Positions 43,575 to 52,674 of a stretch of DNA of 64,000 bases are shown piece by piece. Made by a program: the position numbers and the translations under genes. Below the pieces are notes generated by a model. That model searched no databases. It was not told the origin of the DNA and saw only the letters and a program-made list of their open reading frames with translations. Within the stretch, counting starts at the first letter, position 1, and the number at the start of each line of letters is the position of its first letter. This DNA is from Saccharopolyspora gloriosae (lineage in GTDB: Bacteria; Actinomycetota; Actinomycetes; Mycobacteriales; Pseudonocardiaceae): positions 868,001-932,000 of the forward strand of contig NZ_CP059557.1 in the NCBI RefSeq assembly GCF_022828475.1, read 5' to 3'.

Positions 43575-44249
43575 GTGAGCGTAGTGCTGCTGGCCGAGGA
43601 CGACCCAGCCATTGCTGTGCCGTTGTCGAGGGCGCTGCAGCGGGAGGGCTACTCGGTGCGGGTCATCGAGGACGGTCCTTCGGCGTTGCAGGAGGCCGCC
43701 TCCGGCGGGATCGACCTGATGGTGCTGGACCTAGGCCTGCCCGAAATGGACGGGCTGGAGGTCTGTCGAAGGCTGCGCGCGCAAGGCCGCGGTCTTCCGG
43801 TGCTGATGCTCACCGCGCGCACCGATGAGGTCGACTTCGTCGTCGGCCTGGACGCGGGTGCCGACGACTACGTGGCGAAACCGTTCCGGCTGGCCGAGCT
43901 GATGGCCCGCATCCGGGCACTGCTGCGCCGCGGCTCCCCGGAGACGCTGGAGGCTTCCGGGGTGCGGCTGGAGCTGACGGCGCGGCGGGTGCTCGTCGAC
44001 GAGGCGGAGGTCGGCCTCGCGAACAAGGAGTTCGAGCTGCTGCGGGTGCTCATGCAGCACGCCGGCCAGGTCGTGACCCGTGAGGAGATCCTCGACGAGG
44101 TGTGGCCGGAAGCCAGCCGCAAGGGCAGCAAAACGCTGGACATGCACATCTCCTGGCTGCGCCGGAAGCTCGGTGACGGCAACGGGAGAGCCGACGAGCA
44201 GCGGATCGCCACGGTGCGCGGTGTCGGTTTCCGCTTCAACGCGGACTGA
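43575..44249 (+). CDS. OmpR/PhoB-family response regulator
   Basis: This 224-residue regulator has a receiver domain with the acidic pair in LLAEDDPAIA, phosphoacceptor Asp in VLDLGLPEMDGLEV (about residue 50) and Lys in DYVAKPF (about 101), followed by a winged-helix DNA-binding domain (EFELLRVLMQHAGQVVTREEI; TLDMHISWLRRKL; TVRGVGFRF). A TAGGGT -10-like box ends seven bases before GTG 43575, so the message may be leaderless. The kinase gene starts 11 bases after its stop. Confidence 0.92.
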   Translation: MSVVLLAEDDPAIAVPLSRALQREGYSVRVIEDGPSALQEAASGGIDLMVLDLGLPEMDGLEVCRRLRAQGRGLPVLMLTARTDEVDFVVGLDAGADDYVAKPFRLAELMARIRALLRRGSPETLEASGVRLELTARRVLVDEAEVGLANKEFELLRVLMQHAGQVVTREEILDEVWPEASRKGSKTLDMHISWLRRKLGDGNGRADEQRIATVRGVGFRFNAD

Positions 44250-44260
44250 CGGATCGTTCC

Positions 44261-45535
44261 GTGTACCGGCGCATTCTGGTCGCGACGCTGCTGGCGGTGG
44301 CGGTGACGGCGGTCGTGCTGGGCCTGCCGCTGGGCGTGACGGCGTTGAAGCTGGTGGAGGACTTCACCCGCGCCGACCTGTCCACTCGTTCCCAGCAGAT
44401 CGCCACCTCGCTGGACGAGCAGGTCGCCTCCCGGCATCCGATCGACGTGGAATCGGTGCTGCTGGCCGTTCCTCGGGACGCGCGGCTGATGGTGCGGACC
44501 AAGGACCACGAGTACGTCTACGGCTCCGACCCGGGCGCATCGCCGCTGACGGAGAGCGTGCCGATGGTGCAGAGCGGCACCGTCACGCTGTCCGCGCCGA
44601 GCGCCCCGGTGCGCACCCAGCAGTTCCAGGTCGCCGGGCTGGTGCTGCTGCTGGTGGTGCTGTCGGCGGGCACCGGAATGGTGGTCGCGGGCTTGACGGC
44701 GCGGCGGCTCGCGGATCCGCTGCGGCACGTGGCGGCGCGCGCGGCGCGACTCGGCGCGGGTGATTTCCGGGCCGATCCGAAGCGCCACGAGGTGCCGGAG
44801 CTGGATCGGGTGGCCGATGCGCTCGACGCTTCCGGGGCGGCGTTGTCGCAGCTGGTGCAGCGGGAGCGGGAACTCGTCGGCGATGTCTCGCACCAGTTGC
44901 GCAGCAGGCTCACCGCGTTGCAGCTGCGGCTGGAGGCGCTGGCGACCGCGCCCGATCCGGAGGTGTCCGAGGAGGCCGCGGCGGCGCTGGAGCAGGCGGA
45001 ACGGCTCTCCAACGTGCTCGACGACCTGCTGGCGGCGGCGACGGCCGCGCGGGCCAGGGACGCGGAGCCGCTCGACGTGTCGGAGGCGTTGACCGAGGCG
45101 GCGGCCGAATGGCGGGAGCCGCTGCGCTCCCAGGGCCGCACGCTGCGGCAACGGGTGCCGGAGGGGTTGCTGGCCAGGGCGACGCCGGGGCGGCTGCGGG
45201 AGGCCATCGGGGTGCTGCTGGACAACGCGGTGCGCCACGGCAAGGGCACCGTGACGCTCACCGCGCGCAACGGCGGCGGCACCGTCGTGGTGGAGGTCGG
45301 TGACGCGGGGCCGGGCGTGCCGGACCAGCTGGTGCCTTACGTGTTCGAGCGGGGGTTCTCCGCGGGCGGTTCCACGGGCGTGGGCCTGGCGTTGGCGCGG
45401 GCCTTGGTGGAGGCCGATGGTGGCCGGTTGGAGTTGAGCAAGGCGCGGCCCGCGCTCTTCGAGATCTTCTTGCCGGTGGCGAGGGCCGATGACGTGCTCG
45501 GCGTGCCGTGGAAGATCGAATCCAGGCCGCGCTGA
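44261..45535 (+). CDS. Membrane sensor histidine kinase
   Basis: This 424-residue kinase has an N-terminal helix (about 5-28), a ~100-residue extracytoplasmic sensor region, a second helix (about 125-147), a HAMP region (ARRLADPLRHVAARAARLGAGDF), the phosphorylation site LVGDVSHQLRSRLTALQLRLEAL and an ATPase domain with LLDNAVRHGKG and VGDAGPGVP. It is cotranscribed with the response regulator. The input signal is unknown. Its last ~200 bases overlap the convergent GtrA gene frame. Confidence 0.92.
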   Translation: MYRRILVATLLAVAVTAVVLGLPLGVTALKLVEDFTRADLSTRSQQIATSLDEQVASRHPIDVESVLLAVPRDARLMVRTKDHEYVYGSDPGASPLTESVPMVQSGTVTLSAPSAPVRTQQFQVAGLVLLLVVLSAGTGMVVAGLTARRLADPLRHVAARAARLGAGDFRADPKRHEVPELDRVADALDASGAALSQLVQRERELVGDVSHQLRSRLTALQLRLEALATAPDPEVSEEAAAALEQAERLSNVLDDLLAAATAARARDAEPLDVSEALTEAAAEWREPLRSQGRTLRQRVPEGLLARATPGRLREAIGVLLDNAVRHGKGTVTLTARNGGGTVVVEVGDAGPGVPDQLVPYVFERGFSAGGSTGVGLALARALVEADGGRLELSKARPALFEIFLPVARADDVLGVPWKIESRPR

Positions 45536-46134
45536 TCCATCTCGGGCCGCTCGATGCTCGGGGTTTCCGGGGACGAGGTACCTGAGCGGCCCGGCTCGGT
45601 GTTCCCGCATCCCGGAGCGGAGTCCGCGTCGTCGGCCGGCTCATCCGGGGACTCGTCCGCGGGGAACACCCACCTCCGGAACGCCCACCAGCGGAACACC
45701 ATGCCCAGGATCAGACCCACGATCTGCGCGGCCGTGAAGTCCGCGATCTCCTCGACGAACCTGCTGGTGTAAGGGGTCTGCAGGTGCAGCGCGTACCGGG
45801 AGAACCACAGCGGCGCCGCGTACAGCGCCACCCCGATGCCGCTGAACAGGAAGTACAGCGTGGCCTCGTGGTGGCGTTCGCGGCCGCCTCGGGTGCGGAA
45901 CGACCACTCCCGGTTCAACACGTACGACACGATCGTGGCCACCAGCACGGCGATGACCTTCGCGGTGACCGGTTTCGGCACCAGGATCGTCAGCTTCAGC
46001 GCGTAGAAGATGGCCGAGTCGATGAAGAACGTGCTCGCCCCGACGATCGCGAACTTGACCAGTTCACGATGCCGCATCGCACGATCCCGCAACGGGAGCG
46101 GAACACGGGCCAACACGGTCTCCACAACTGACAT
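45337..46134 (-). CDS. GtrA family membrane protein with long unconserved C-terminal tail
   Basis: This 265-residue protein has the four-helix GtrA domain (FAIVGASTFFIDSAIFYALKLTI, VIAVLVATIVSYVLNREWSF, FLFSGIGVALYAAPLWFS, FTAAQIVGLILGMVFRWWAFRRWVF) in residues 20-165, implicated in moving lipid-linked sugars for cell-wall glycans. The last ~95 residues are low complexity and lie antisense to the kinase 3' end, an overlap of about 200 bases. The tail may be real or result from loss of an earlier stop. Confidence 0.82.
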   Translation of the reverse strand: MSVVETVLARVPLPLRDRAMRHRELVKFAIVGASTFFIDSAIFYALKLTILVPKPVTAKVIAVLVATIVSYVLNREWSFRTRGGRERHHEATLYFLFSGIGVALYAAPLWFSRYALHLQTPYTSRFVEEIADFTAAQIVGLILGMVFRWWAFRRWVFPADESPDEPADDADSAPGCGNTEPGRSGTSSPETPSIERPEMDQRGLDSIFHGTPSTSSALATGKKISKSAGRALLNSNRPPSASTKARANARPTPVEPPAENPRSNT

Positions 46135-46214
46135 CGCCGCGATTTTAACCGGCCGAGCTCAGGCTTCTTGAACTTGCGTCGTTTTCGTCGTTCGCTCGGC
46201 CGGAGTACCGGCGC

Positions 46215-48545
46215 TCAGCGACCGGGGGCGTCGGGCAGCGGCCACCAGTCGTGGTGCCAAGGGCGCGGTGCGGGTGAGGGTTTCGGGGGCAGCAGCGGTT
46301 CCAGGAACGGCGGAGCCGGTTCGGAGTCGCCGGGCGGCTGAGGCTCATGGGAAGGCTGGGGCTCATGGAAGGTTCGGACGGCGCCGGTTCCGTCGACTGT
46401 TCCGGGGACTCGGTGGGTTCCGGAGGCTGAGGCGGTTCGCTGGGCCGGGGCGGTTCGCCGGGCCGGGGCGGTTCCGGATGGAGCGGGTGCTCGGGCCAGC
46501 CCGGCAGCCAGCAGTGCCACGACTCCGGCGGGCGAAGCGGCCAGCCGGGGGGCAGCGGGCAGGGCTCCGGCGGGGCCGGGGACCACGGGTACCAGAGCCG
46601 GGCCGTGAGCTCCGTGCTGTCGTCGGCGGTGCCCAGCCGTGCGCTCGCCGGGATGGTGACCTCGCGTTCCTCCCCGGTTCCGCCGCGCCGCTCGGTCGGC
46701 AGCGCGGTCAGCCACACCTTGCCCTGGTAGGACTCGCCGGGGTCCAGCTCAGCCGAGCAGTGCAGCTCGTCGTCCTGCGGCACCAGCGAGCACTCCGGGG
46801 GATCCCCAGCGCGTGCGCGCCGTCGGGCAGGTGCGTGACGGCCTCCGCGCGGCCGCGGGTCACGCCGGTGTTGCGCACGTCCAGGAGCAGGCGCAGCGGT
46901 GGGCCTTCCGGGATGTCGTCGCCCAGCAGCAGATCGTGCACCGGGTGCGGCGTGGTCGACAGCGCCACGTCCACCCCGTCCCCGGAGCGCAGCTTGACCT
47001 GGATCGCGGACAGCGGCAGGTCCAGGTCGGCGCCGGCGAGGATGCGGGCGCTGATCTCGCCGCCCGTGGCGTTCGCGGCGGCCGTCGTGTGCAGATCGAA
47101 GGTGAGCTGCTCACCGGGGTTCAGGCCGCGTTCGGAGGTGCACTGCACTCCGCCCGTCCAGCCTTCGCAGCGCACCGGCGGACCACTCGCGGCGGCCTCG
47201 GCGGCCCGGGCCGCCGAGGTCCGGGCTGAGGCGGGCGCGGTCCCGGCGGGGCCGGACTGCACGGTGGTCACGCCGGGGATCTCCGAGCTGACGCCGGGCG
47301 GCAACGTCAGGATCGCCGTGACCGGTTCGGACGGGCCGGTGCCGGAGTTCGCCACGTTGATCGGCAGCGCCACCGGATCGCCGCCGGGCACCAGCGTCAG
47401 CGGCTTCGTCGGGCCGTGCGCGTCGAGCTGCGGGGTCGCCGGAGCGGGCGGTGCCGGTCGCGGCGCCGGTGCCTGCGGGCGCTCCGGTTCCGGGGGCAGC
47501 GGCGCGGGAGGCCGAGGTGCCGGCGCTGGTGCGGCGGGGGGTGGTGGTGGCGGAGCGGAAGCGACCGGCTGCATCGGCGCGGTCCCGGAGGTCAACGCCA
47601 GCGCCAGCGCGAGCACCAGCGCGCCCGAGGCCGCGGCCCCGGACACCGCCTGCCGCGGCACCGCGCTGCCCGCGTTCGCGGCCGAACCGGCACCCGCGCC
47701 CGCGCCCGCCGCGGCGGCGGTCGCCGTCGCGCCACCGCCGGACAACAGGTAGGCCGTCGCGCCCGTGCCGATGACCAGGGGCGCGATGATCGCGCGCAAC
47801 CCGCCGTTGACGTCGGCGAGCTCCGCCGCCAGCCCCGGCACCGGTCGCACCCGTCGAGGTGGTTGTCGACCTGCGCGGTCTCCCGCTTCGACAAGCCGTC
47901 GCGCGTCCACGCCCCGAGCCGATCGGCCGTGGCCCGGCAGGAGGCCACACCGGGCTCGTCGTCGTTCAGCGAGCCGAGGTGCACCTGCAGGTACGCCTGG
48001 CGTAAGCCTTCGCGCGCCCGGTAGGCGAGCGCGGACACGCCGTTCGGCGTGAGCCCGAGCAGCGGGCCGACCTGGGAGGGCGTCTCACCTTCGATCTCGA
48101 TGTGCCAGAGCACGGTCTTCCAGCGCTCCGGCAACCGGGCGAAGGCTCGTGCGGCCATCGACCGTTCCAGCCCGGCCATCGCGGTGTCGGTGAACGGGAC
48201 GCTCACGTCCGCACCGGACACCTCGGTGACGTCCTCGGTCAGCTGCACCTTGCGTTCCCGGCGGGTGCGGTCGTAGGCGACGTGGCGCAGCGAGGTCAGC
48301 AGGTAGGCGCGGAACGCCGTGGTCGGGCCGCGGCCGTCGCGCAACGTGGACAGCACCTTGGCGAACGCTTCCGACACCAGGTCGTCGGCCTCGGCTTGGG
48401 ATCTCGCGACCTGCCTGGCCATGTTGTGCGCGGCGGCGACGTGGCGTTCGTAGAGCGTCCCGTAGGCCTCTGTCGAACCGTGCCGGACGGCTTCGATCAA
48501 CTCGCCGTCGCTGGGACCCTGCGCTTCGGCCGGGGCTGTGGCCAC
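46215..48545 (-). pseudogene. ECF-type sigma factor fused to zinc-finger membrane protein, interrupted by three frameshifts
   Basis: From GTG 48545 (AAGGAAGG upstream) the product starts with sigma regions 2 and 4 (YGTLYERHVAAAHNMARQVA, DDLVSEAFAKVL; ERWKTVLWHIEIEGETPSQV). A H-x3-C-x2-C zinc-finger stretch (about residues 228-236) follows, then two hydrophobic segments, a long Pro-rich linker and a large extracytoplasmic region ending PWHHDWWPLPDAPGR. Frame changes near 47850 (CGGGGCTGG, one G short), 46797-46801 (C run) and about 46380 each restore sense when one base is supplied. The fusion resembles sigma/anti-sigma-in-cis proteins. Errors in the sequence are the likeliest cause of the breaks. 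Confidence 0.72.
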
Positions 48546-48893
48546 GCCGCACCTTCCTTTGTGTGGTCCGCTGTCCGGGATGTATCGCTGTTCGGTTCCG
48601 CAGTCCCGTCGGAACCCGGCGCGCGCCGCCCCGTCGGAGGCGTGCGGGGTTTCCGGTGCCGGTGGCCGCTGCGGAGCGGGCCGCCGCTCGACCCGGCCGA
48701 CCGGACCCGTCCGGACACCGCCGATCGGAGCAGATCGGCTATATCGAACCATCCGCGGCACCGGTCGTCGATCCGCCAACGTGATGCGAATGAGCGCCGC
48801 GCCCCATTGTGATCGACGACTCCGCGGTCCTTGCACGCAGTGTTCCGTCATGATCGAACGCGCTGGTCGTCTCCCCTGTGAAAGGGGGTCAGG
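48546..48893. other. Divergent promoter region, no gene recognised
   Basis: This 348-base gap separates the divergent sigma fusion and the degenerate GGDEF-like gene. It must hold both promoters. I saw no clear operator, repeat or small gene; the frames that cross it are composition artefacts. Confidence 0.5.
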
Positions 48894-49693
48894 ATGAGCA
48901 ATTGGATTCAGGGCTGCAACGGGGTCGACAGGTCGTTGCGGATGCGCTGGCGCACGGCCAGCCTCGCCGCGGGCTGGCCGTTCCCGAGTGACTGGGGTGT
49001 GCGGGCGGTGGACGCGCTGTGCCGGGCCATGGCACTGGGCGAGGACCTCACGGTGCCGCTGGGCAGGCTCGGCGCGGCACGTGCGGAGGCCGGTGTCGGG
49101 CTGGCCGAGGCACTGCTGGACGTGGCGGCACTGCACGCGGTGAGCATCGACGACGGCACGGACGGCCTGGTCTCGCCCGATCAGGACGCGGTGCCCGCGT
49201 GGCTGTTGCGCCCGGTGGCGCTCGGCTGGGCGGACGTGCAGGCCGAGTACTCGGCGGGACACGAGGTGCAGGACCCGCTCACCGGGCTGACCACGGCGTC
49301 CTACCTGCGCACTCGGTTGCACGAGGTGTACCGGGGGCGTTCGCGACGGGCAGGCCGGCCGACGCGGGCCACGTGCTGATCACGGTGTCGCTGGACATCG
49401 AGCCGGAGACCGGCGGGTATCCGCTGATGATGGCGATGGTGCTGGCGGCCGACGCGTTGCGCGAGGTGTTCGACTCGGGCGAGACGGTGTCCCTGCTGCG
49501 TTCCGACACGGCGGCGGTCCTGGCTCCCCGCGAGCCGCACCTCGAATCCCGCTGCGACCGCGTCCGCTCACTCGTCCACCGCCGAATCGAAGGCGACCCG
49601 GCCCTGCACCCGGTAGGCCCGGTCCGAGTCCGCGAGGCACCTCTCCCCACCGACCACGCCACAGCCTGCGCCATGCTCGGTTCCCTCGACTGA
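48894..49693 (+). pseudogene. Degenerate GGDEF-like protein, frameshifted
   Basis: ATG 48894 (GGGGGTCAGG upstream) begins a helical N-terminal domain of about 125 residues followed by QDPLTGLTTASYLRTRLHEVYRG, the opening of a diguanylate-cyclase (GGDEF) domain. The frame then breaks at the G run 49333-49337. The adjacent frame continues as AFATGRPADAGHVLITVSLD and on through MVLAADALREVFDSGETVSLL to 49693. No GGDEF/GGEEF active-site motif is present, so it would be a catalytically inactive relative even if intact. One missing G would restore it. Confidence 0.65.
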
Positions 49694-49776
49694 CCAACCC
49701 ACCCAGGCGAAACCACCCTTCGCAACGAAACCCGCGAACAGCGGCAAAACAACCCTGCCCTGCACCCAGAGGCCAT

Positions 49777-49896
49777 ACTTCGAAGCGAAGCCCATGCCTT
49801 GCGGCGAAGGCCGTGCCTTACGGCCAGAGGCCGTGCCTTGCGGCGAAGGCCGTGCCTGGATGCGCGTCAGCGCATAGCCCACGTAAGCAGGGTGAC
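49777..49896. repeat. Hairpin-rich short-repeat array (copy 4, short)
   Basis: Units like GCCGTGCCTTGCGGCGAAG run from about 49790, with the hairpin GATGCGCGTCAGCGCATA (49859-49876) at the palindrome side. The rest of the gap from 49694 is degenerate repeat-like sequence with no gene. Confidence 0.75.
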
Positions 49897-50002
49897 CACC
49901 GGCGGGTTCTCAGTGAGCCTCTCGCGAGGACAGCTTTTTCCCTCGTGGAGCCACTTGGGAAAAAGATCCCGCAGCGAGAGGCTCACTGAGGTTCCGCTAC
50001 CC
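49897..50002. repeat. Palindromic element copy 7 (arm class GTGAGCCTCTC)
   Basis: Arms CTCAGTGAGCCTCTCGC (49909-49925) and its complement (49974-49990) pair perfectly over 17 bp; the same class as copy 5. The left part of the apical hairpin is trimmed (GTGGAGCCAC instead of GTGGCGGAGCCAC). It lies just upstream of purK, with only 44 bases between. Confidence 0.9.
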
Positions 50003-50046
50003 GAGCACCAAAGCAGAAAGACCAGGCCAGGTAGGCTCCCCAGATC

Positions 50047-51230
50047 GTGGACCATCGCATTCGTACTCCTGTCGTTGGCATGATCGGTGGTGGGCAGCTC
50101 GCGCGGATGACCCACCAGGCGGCCATCCCCCTGGGCCAGTCCTTGAAGGTGCTGGCCGTGTCCTCGGACGATCCGGCGGCGCTGGTCGCGCCGGACGTGC
50201 AGCTGGGCGCGCACACCGACCTGGATGCGCTGCGCACGTTCGCGCAGGGTTGCGACGCCGTCACCTTCGACCACGAGCACGTGCCGGGTGATCACTTGCG
50301 GGAGCTCGTCGCCGCGGGGGTCGCGGTGCACCCCGGTCCGGATGCGTTGCTGCACGCGCAGGACAAGCTGGTGATGCGCCGCAAGCTCGCCGAGCTGGGC
50401 TTGCCGGTGCCGCGGTTCGCGGAGGTCACCGAGGTCGCGCAGGTGCTGGAGTTCGGTGCCGAGCACGGCTGGCCGTGCGTGCTCAAGACCGCTCGCGGCG
50501 GCTACGACGGGCGCGGCGTGTGGATGTTGAACACCCCGGAGAGCGCCGAGCGCGTCGTCGGTGAACTGCTCGACGGCGGTGCGCCGTTGCTGGTGGAGCA
50601 GCGGGTGGCGCTGCGCAGGGAGCTCGCCGCGCTGGTCGCGCGCTCCCCGTTCGGGCAAGGCGCGGCGTGGCCGCTGGTGGAGACGGTGCAGCAGGACGGG
50701 ATCTGCGTGCAGGTCCTCGCGCCCGCCCCGGACGCCTCGGAGCGGCTGCGCAACGAGGCGCAGGACATGGCGCTGCACATCGCCGAGTCGCTCGGCGTCG
50801 TCGGAGTGCTCGCGGCGGAGCTGTTCGAAACCGCCGACGGGCTGGTGATCAACGAGCTGGCGATGCGCCCGCACAACTCGGGCACTTCAGCATCGAGGGC
50901 GCCCGGACTTCGCAGTTCGAGCAGCACCTGCGCGCCGTGCTGGACTACCCGCTGGGCAGCACGGAGCTGACCGCGCCCGCCGTGGTGATGGCGAACGTGC
51001 TGGGTGCGCCGACCGAACCGAAGATGGGCGTGGACGAGCGGATGCACCACTTGTTCGCGCGCTTCCCGCACGCGAAGGTCCATTTGTACGGCAAGGCGGA
51101 GCGCCCCGGCCGCAAGGTCGGCCACGTGACGCTCCTCGGCGACGACATGGCAGAGACCCGCCGCGAAGCGGAACTCGCCGCCCACTTCCTCTCCCACGGA
51201 GAATGGCCAGACGGCTGTCCGATCCACTGA
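50047..51230 (+). pseudogene. purK: N5-carboxyaminoimidazole ribonucleotide synthase PurK, frameshifted once
   Basis: GTG 50047 starts an ATP-grasp enzyme with VGMIGGGQLARMTHQAAIPLG, FDHEHVPGDHL and LKTARGGYDGRGV. Near 50880 the frame changes: NELAMRPHNSG is followed in the next frame by HFSIEGARTSQFEQHLRAVLDYPLG and on to 51230. One missing C in GGGCACTTC (expected GGGCCACTTC) explains it. PurK converts AIR to N5-CAIR in purine synthesis and partners PurE downstream. The break is probably a sequence error because purE is intact. Confidence 0.88.
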
Positions 51231-51266
51231 ACTTTGTTCTTGTTGCTGGGCTCTTTCTGTTTGGGG

Positions 51267-51378
51267 TCGGGTGGCGGAACCTCAGTTGGTCTCTCGCTGC
51301 GGGATCTTTTTCCCTAGTGGCTCCGCCACGAGGGAAAAAGCTGTCCTCGCGAGAGACCAACTGAGAACCCGCCGGTGG
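51267..51378. repeat. Palindromic element copy 8 (arm class GTTGGTCTCTC)
   Basis: Arms CTCAGTTGGTCTCTCGC (51281-51297) and its complement (51349-51365) pair perfectly over 17 bp. It is almost identical to copy 1 including inner stems. It begins 37 bases after purK and separates it from purE. Confidence 0.92.
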
Positions 51379-51387
51379 TCGGATTTG

Positions 51388-51672
51388 TGACGTGGGCTAT
51401 GCGCTGACGCGCATACAGGCACGGCTGCGCCGCAGGGCACGGCTTGCTTCGCTGCCGTAAGGCACGGCCTTCGGCCGCAGGGCACGGCTGCGCCGCAGGG
51501 CACGGCTGCGCCGCAGGGCACGGCTGCGCCGCAGGGCACGGCTGCGCCGCAGGGCACGGCTTGCTTCGCTGCCGTAAGGCACGGCCTTCGGCCGCAGGGC
51601 ACGGCTGCGCCGCAGGGCACGGCTTGCTTCGCTGCCTTTTGTCGTCGACTGCACGGCTGCGTTGCGAGGCAG
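51388..51672. repeat. Hairpin-rich short-repeat array (copy 5, most regular)
   Basis: GGCACGGCTGCGCCGCAG units of 18 bases repeat at least six times (51418-51660), interspersed with GGCACGGCTTGCTTCGCTGCCGTAA (25 bases) and GGCACGGCCTTCGGCCGCAG (20 bases) variants, themselves repeated in the same order twice. The array follows the TATGCGC-loop-GCGCATA hairpin at 51399-51416. The high internal order suggests recent unequal duplication. 51673-51845 then leads to purE without other features. Confidence 0.85.
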
Positions 51673-51845
51673 GTGGGGCTTCGGCTGTCCTTCGCTGTCG
51701 GAAGGTGTGGTGAGAGTGCGGGAGCAGGTGGGGTTCGGGTGGCTGGTGAGATGGGGGCGTGGTGCGTACGTGCGGCGCCGAGACGATCAAGGGGTGCGGA
51801 GGTCCGGTGCGGACTCCGATGCCCGGTGCGCGAAAGGATCCGGAG

Positions 51846-52367
51846 ATGACGCAGCAGCGGCCGCTGGTCGGTGTGATCATGGGCAGCGACTCGGACTGGC
51901 CGGTGATGCAGGCGGCGGGGCAGGCCCTCGCGGAGTTCGACGTTCCCTTCGAAGCAGGCGTGTACTCGGCGCACCGCACGCCGCAGCGGATGCTGGACTA
52001 CGCCCGTGAGGCCGCCGACCGCGGCCTGCGGGTGATCATCGCGGGGGCGGGGGGAGCCGCGCACCTGCCGGGCATGGTGGCCTCGGCGACGGTGCTGCCG
52101 GTGATCGGGGTGCCGGTGCCGCTGAAATACCTGGACGGCATGGATTCGCTGCTGTCGATCGTGCAGATGCCCGCGGGCGTTCCGGTCGCCACCGTCTCGG
52201 TCGGCGGGGCGCGCAACGCCGGGCTGCTCGCGGTCCGCACGCTCGCCGCGGATTCAGGTGAGATCGGAACCCGGTTGCGCGCGGCCATGGCCACCTTCCA
52301 GGCCGACCTCGAAACGATGGTCCACGACAAGCACAACGCCCTCCAAGACCGCGTCACCGAAGGCTGA
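51846..52367 (+). CDS. purE: N5-carboxyaminoimidazole ribonucleotide mutase PurE
   Basis: This 173-residue enzyme has the class I PurE signature [24 protein letters not shown] and [26 protein letters not shown]. It isomerises N5-CAIR to CAIR in de novo purine synthesis. The ATG at 51846 follows AAAGGATCCGGAG. In most actinobacteria it is adjacent to purK; here 600 bases of repeat elements intervene, so it may need its own promoter or be read through from purK. Confidence 0.95.
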   Translation: MTQQRPLVGVIMGSDSDWPVMQAAGQALAEFDVPFEAGVYSAHRTPQRMLDYAREAADRGLRVIIAGAGGAAHLPGMVASATVLPVIGVPVPLKYLDGMDSLLSIVQMPAGVPVATVSVGGARNAGLLAVRTLAADSGEIGTRLRAAMATFQADLETMVHDKHNALQDRVTEG

Positions 52368-52373
52368 GCGAGC

Positions 52374-52405
52374 TGGTGAGCGCCCGGGTGAACGGGCGCT
52401 CACCA
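52374..52405. terminator. Bidirectional hairpin terminator between purE and the lasso-like operon
   Basis: TGGTGAGCGCCCG (52374-52386) and its exact complement (52393-52405) form a 13-bp stem with a 6-base loop in the 40-base gap between convergent genes. No room remains here for a further gene in either direction. Confidence 0.75.
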
Positions 52406-52407
52406 GG

Positions 52408-52674
52408 TCAGTGCCCGGTGGTCTCCAGCAGGGCCGCGGTGCGGAGTCGCTCGACGATCGCGGTCACGTCCTGCCTGGCGACGTGTGCCGGGATGCGGTG
52501 CCGAGCGGCGAGTTCGCTGGCGATGCGGTCGGCGTCCTGCCCGATCAGCAACCCCCGCAGCACCTGGGTTCCGGTGCGGTTGAGCCGCCAGCGGCGGCCG
52601 GTGCGTTCATCGAGCAGCACGGTGCCATCGGTGACGTCGGTGGGGTCGACGTCAGGACGCAGTCGCAGGTGCAT
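52408..52674 (-). CDS. PqqD-like RiPP recognition element protein (lasso B1-like)
   Basis: This 88-residue protein matches PqqD-type RREs: MHLRLRPDVDPTDVTDGTVLLDERTGRRWRLNRTG, then a helical region with GTQVLRGLLIGQ. In lasso peptide clusters the B1 protein binds the leader and hands the precursor to the B2 protease and cyclase. Its start overlaps the cyclase end by about 20 bases. It is followed by the 52374-52405 terminator and then convergent purE, so no B2 gene follows. Confidence 0.8.
   Translation of the reverse strand: MHLRLRPDVDPTDVTDGTVLLDERTGRRWRLNRTGTQVLRGLLIGQDADRIASELAARHRIPAHVARQDVTAIVERLRTAALLETTGH

Noticed and set aside
46145-46783. Separate small gene on the - strand downstream of the sigma fusion
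   Set aside because: The first part is the in-frame continuation of the sigma/zinc-finger membrane protein after a frame change and the last part is out of frame with the better C-terminus, so it is not an independent gene.
51388-51672. Possible CRISPR array
   Set aside because: The units are directly adjacent with no unique spacers, they are short and variable in length, and there are no cas genes.
51396-51713. Repetitive frames in the array that read as AAGHGC- or CPAAQP-type repeats
   Set aside because: All six frames stay open because of the 18-base repeat; there is no start signal or protein-like variation.
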